Shown: one piece after another, positions 5,617 to 5,654 of the stretch
How positions within the stretch are numbered: position 1 is the first letter of the stretch
Layout: each line of letters begins with the position of its first letter
Origin: an uncultured bacterium
Lineage (GTDB): Bacteria; Bacillota; Clostridia; Lachnospirales; Lachnospiraceae
DNA: 5,654 nucleotides
Reading direction: 5' to 3'
Assembly (NCBI GenBank): GCA_937916345.1
Contig: CALFUE010000078.1
Location: forward strand, 1 to 5,654
Notes under the pieces: generated by a model
What the model was told of the DNA's origin: nothing
The model's database searches: none
Seen by the model: the letters and a program-made list of their open reading frames with translations, nothing else
Position numbers and translations under genes: made by a program

Positions 5617-5654
5617 GGAATGGCCCAGCCGCGACGGTCCGGCCATTCCGTTTT
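5617..5654 (+). terminator. Second terminator-like hairpin at the contig end
   Basis: GGAATGGCC (5617-5625) and GGCCATTCC (5641-5649) form a perfect 9-bp stem. The 15-base loop contains a nested CCG-cga-CGG mini-stem (5629-5637). The hairpin is followed by G and TTTT, where the window ends, so the full T-run cannot be judged. It is a strong hairpin, consistent with an intrinsic terminator in tandem with the one just upstream; a different structured element, or the terminator of a gene beyond the edge, remains possible. Confidence 0.6.

Overview
The window looks like a complete short-read metagenomic or genomic contig and appears to be mosaic. Bases 1-12 match the 3' end of the Illumina TruSeq adapter. 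Bases 13 to about 650 are, on the minus strand, a piece of a tailed-phage head module: the C-terminal end of a prohead protease, then the N-terminal part of an HK97-type major capsid protein cut off by the adapter. At about 640-655 the phage protease stops in mid-domain and, with no gap and on the opposite strand, the C-terminal part of a PelF-like glycosyltransferase begins. I read this as an assembly or library chimera. A real phage insertion is less likely, because the join falls inside a phage structural gene.

From about 647 to 5475 there is one tightly packed plus-strand operon for an exopolysaccharide. Its order is pelF (3' end only), pelG (polytopic Pel exporter), a three-helix DUF2304 protein, a GT4 glycosyltransferase, a GT2 DPM1-like glycosyltransferase, and a DUF4874/DUF4832-type protein with features of a (beta/alpha)8 glycosidase-like fold. 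Genes overlap or abut (3, 4, -32, -20 and 0 nt), so they are probably cotranscribed and translationally coupled. PelF and PelG are the cytoplasmic glycosyltransferase and the inner-membrane exporter of Pel, a GalNAc-rich cationic exopolysaccharide. The DUF2304, GT4 and GT2 proteins could add or decorate a second sugar moiety, and the last protein could bind or process glycan; both roles are inferred.

The last gene is recognisable up to a conserved Gly-Gly-Glu near residue 251. It then ends in a short hydrophobic stretch plus a Lys/Arg-rich tail that does not look like the family's C-terminus, followed by two terminator-like hairpins (5563-5598 and 5617-5654). This may be a second join.

The operon suggests a Gram-positive Firmicute, probably a gut-type Clostridia/Lachnospiraceae member. 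The signs are strong Shine-Dalgarno sites, one TTG start in the operon, a moderate GC content, frequent ATA isoleucine codons, and a Pel operon extended by DUF2304 and GT2 genes. The taxonomic call is an inference. No tRNA, rRNA, CRISPR array or insertion sequence is visible.
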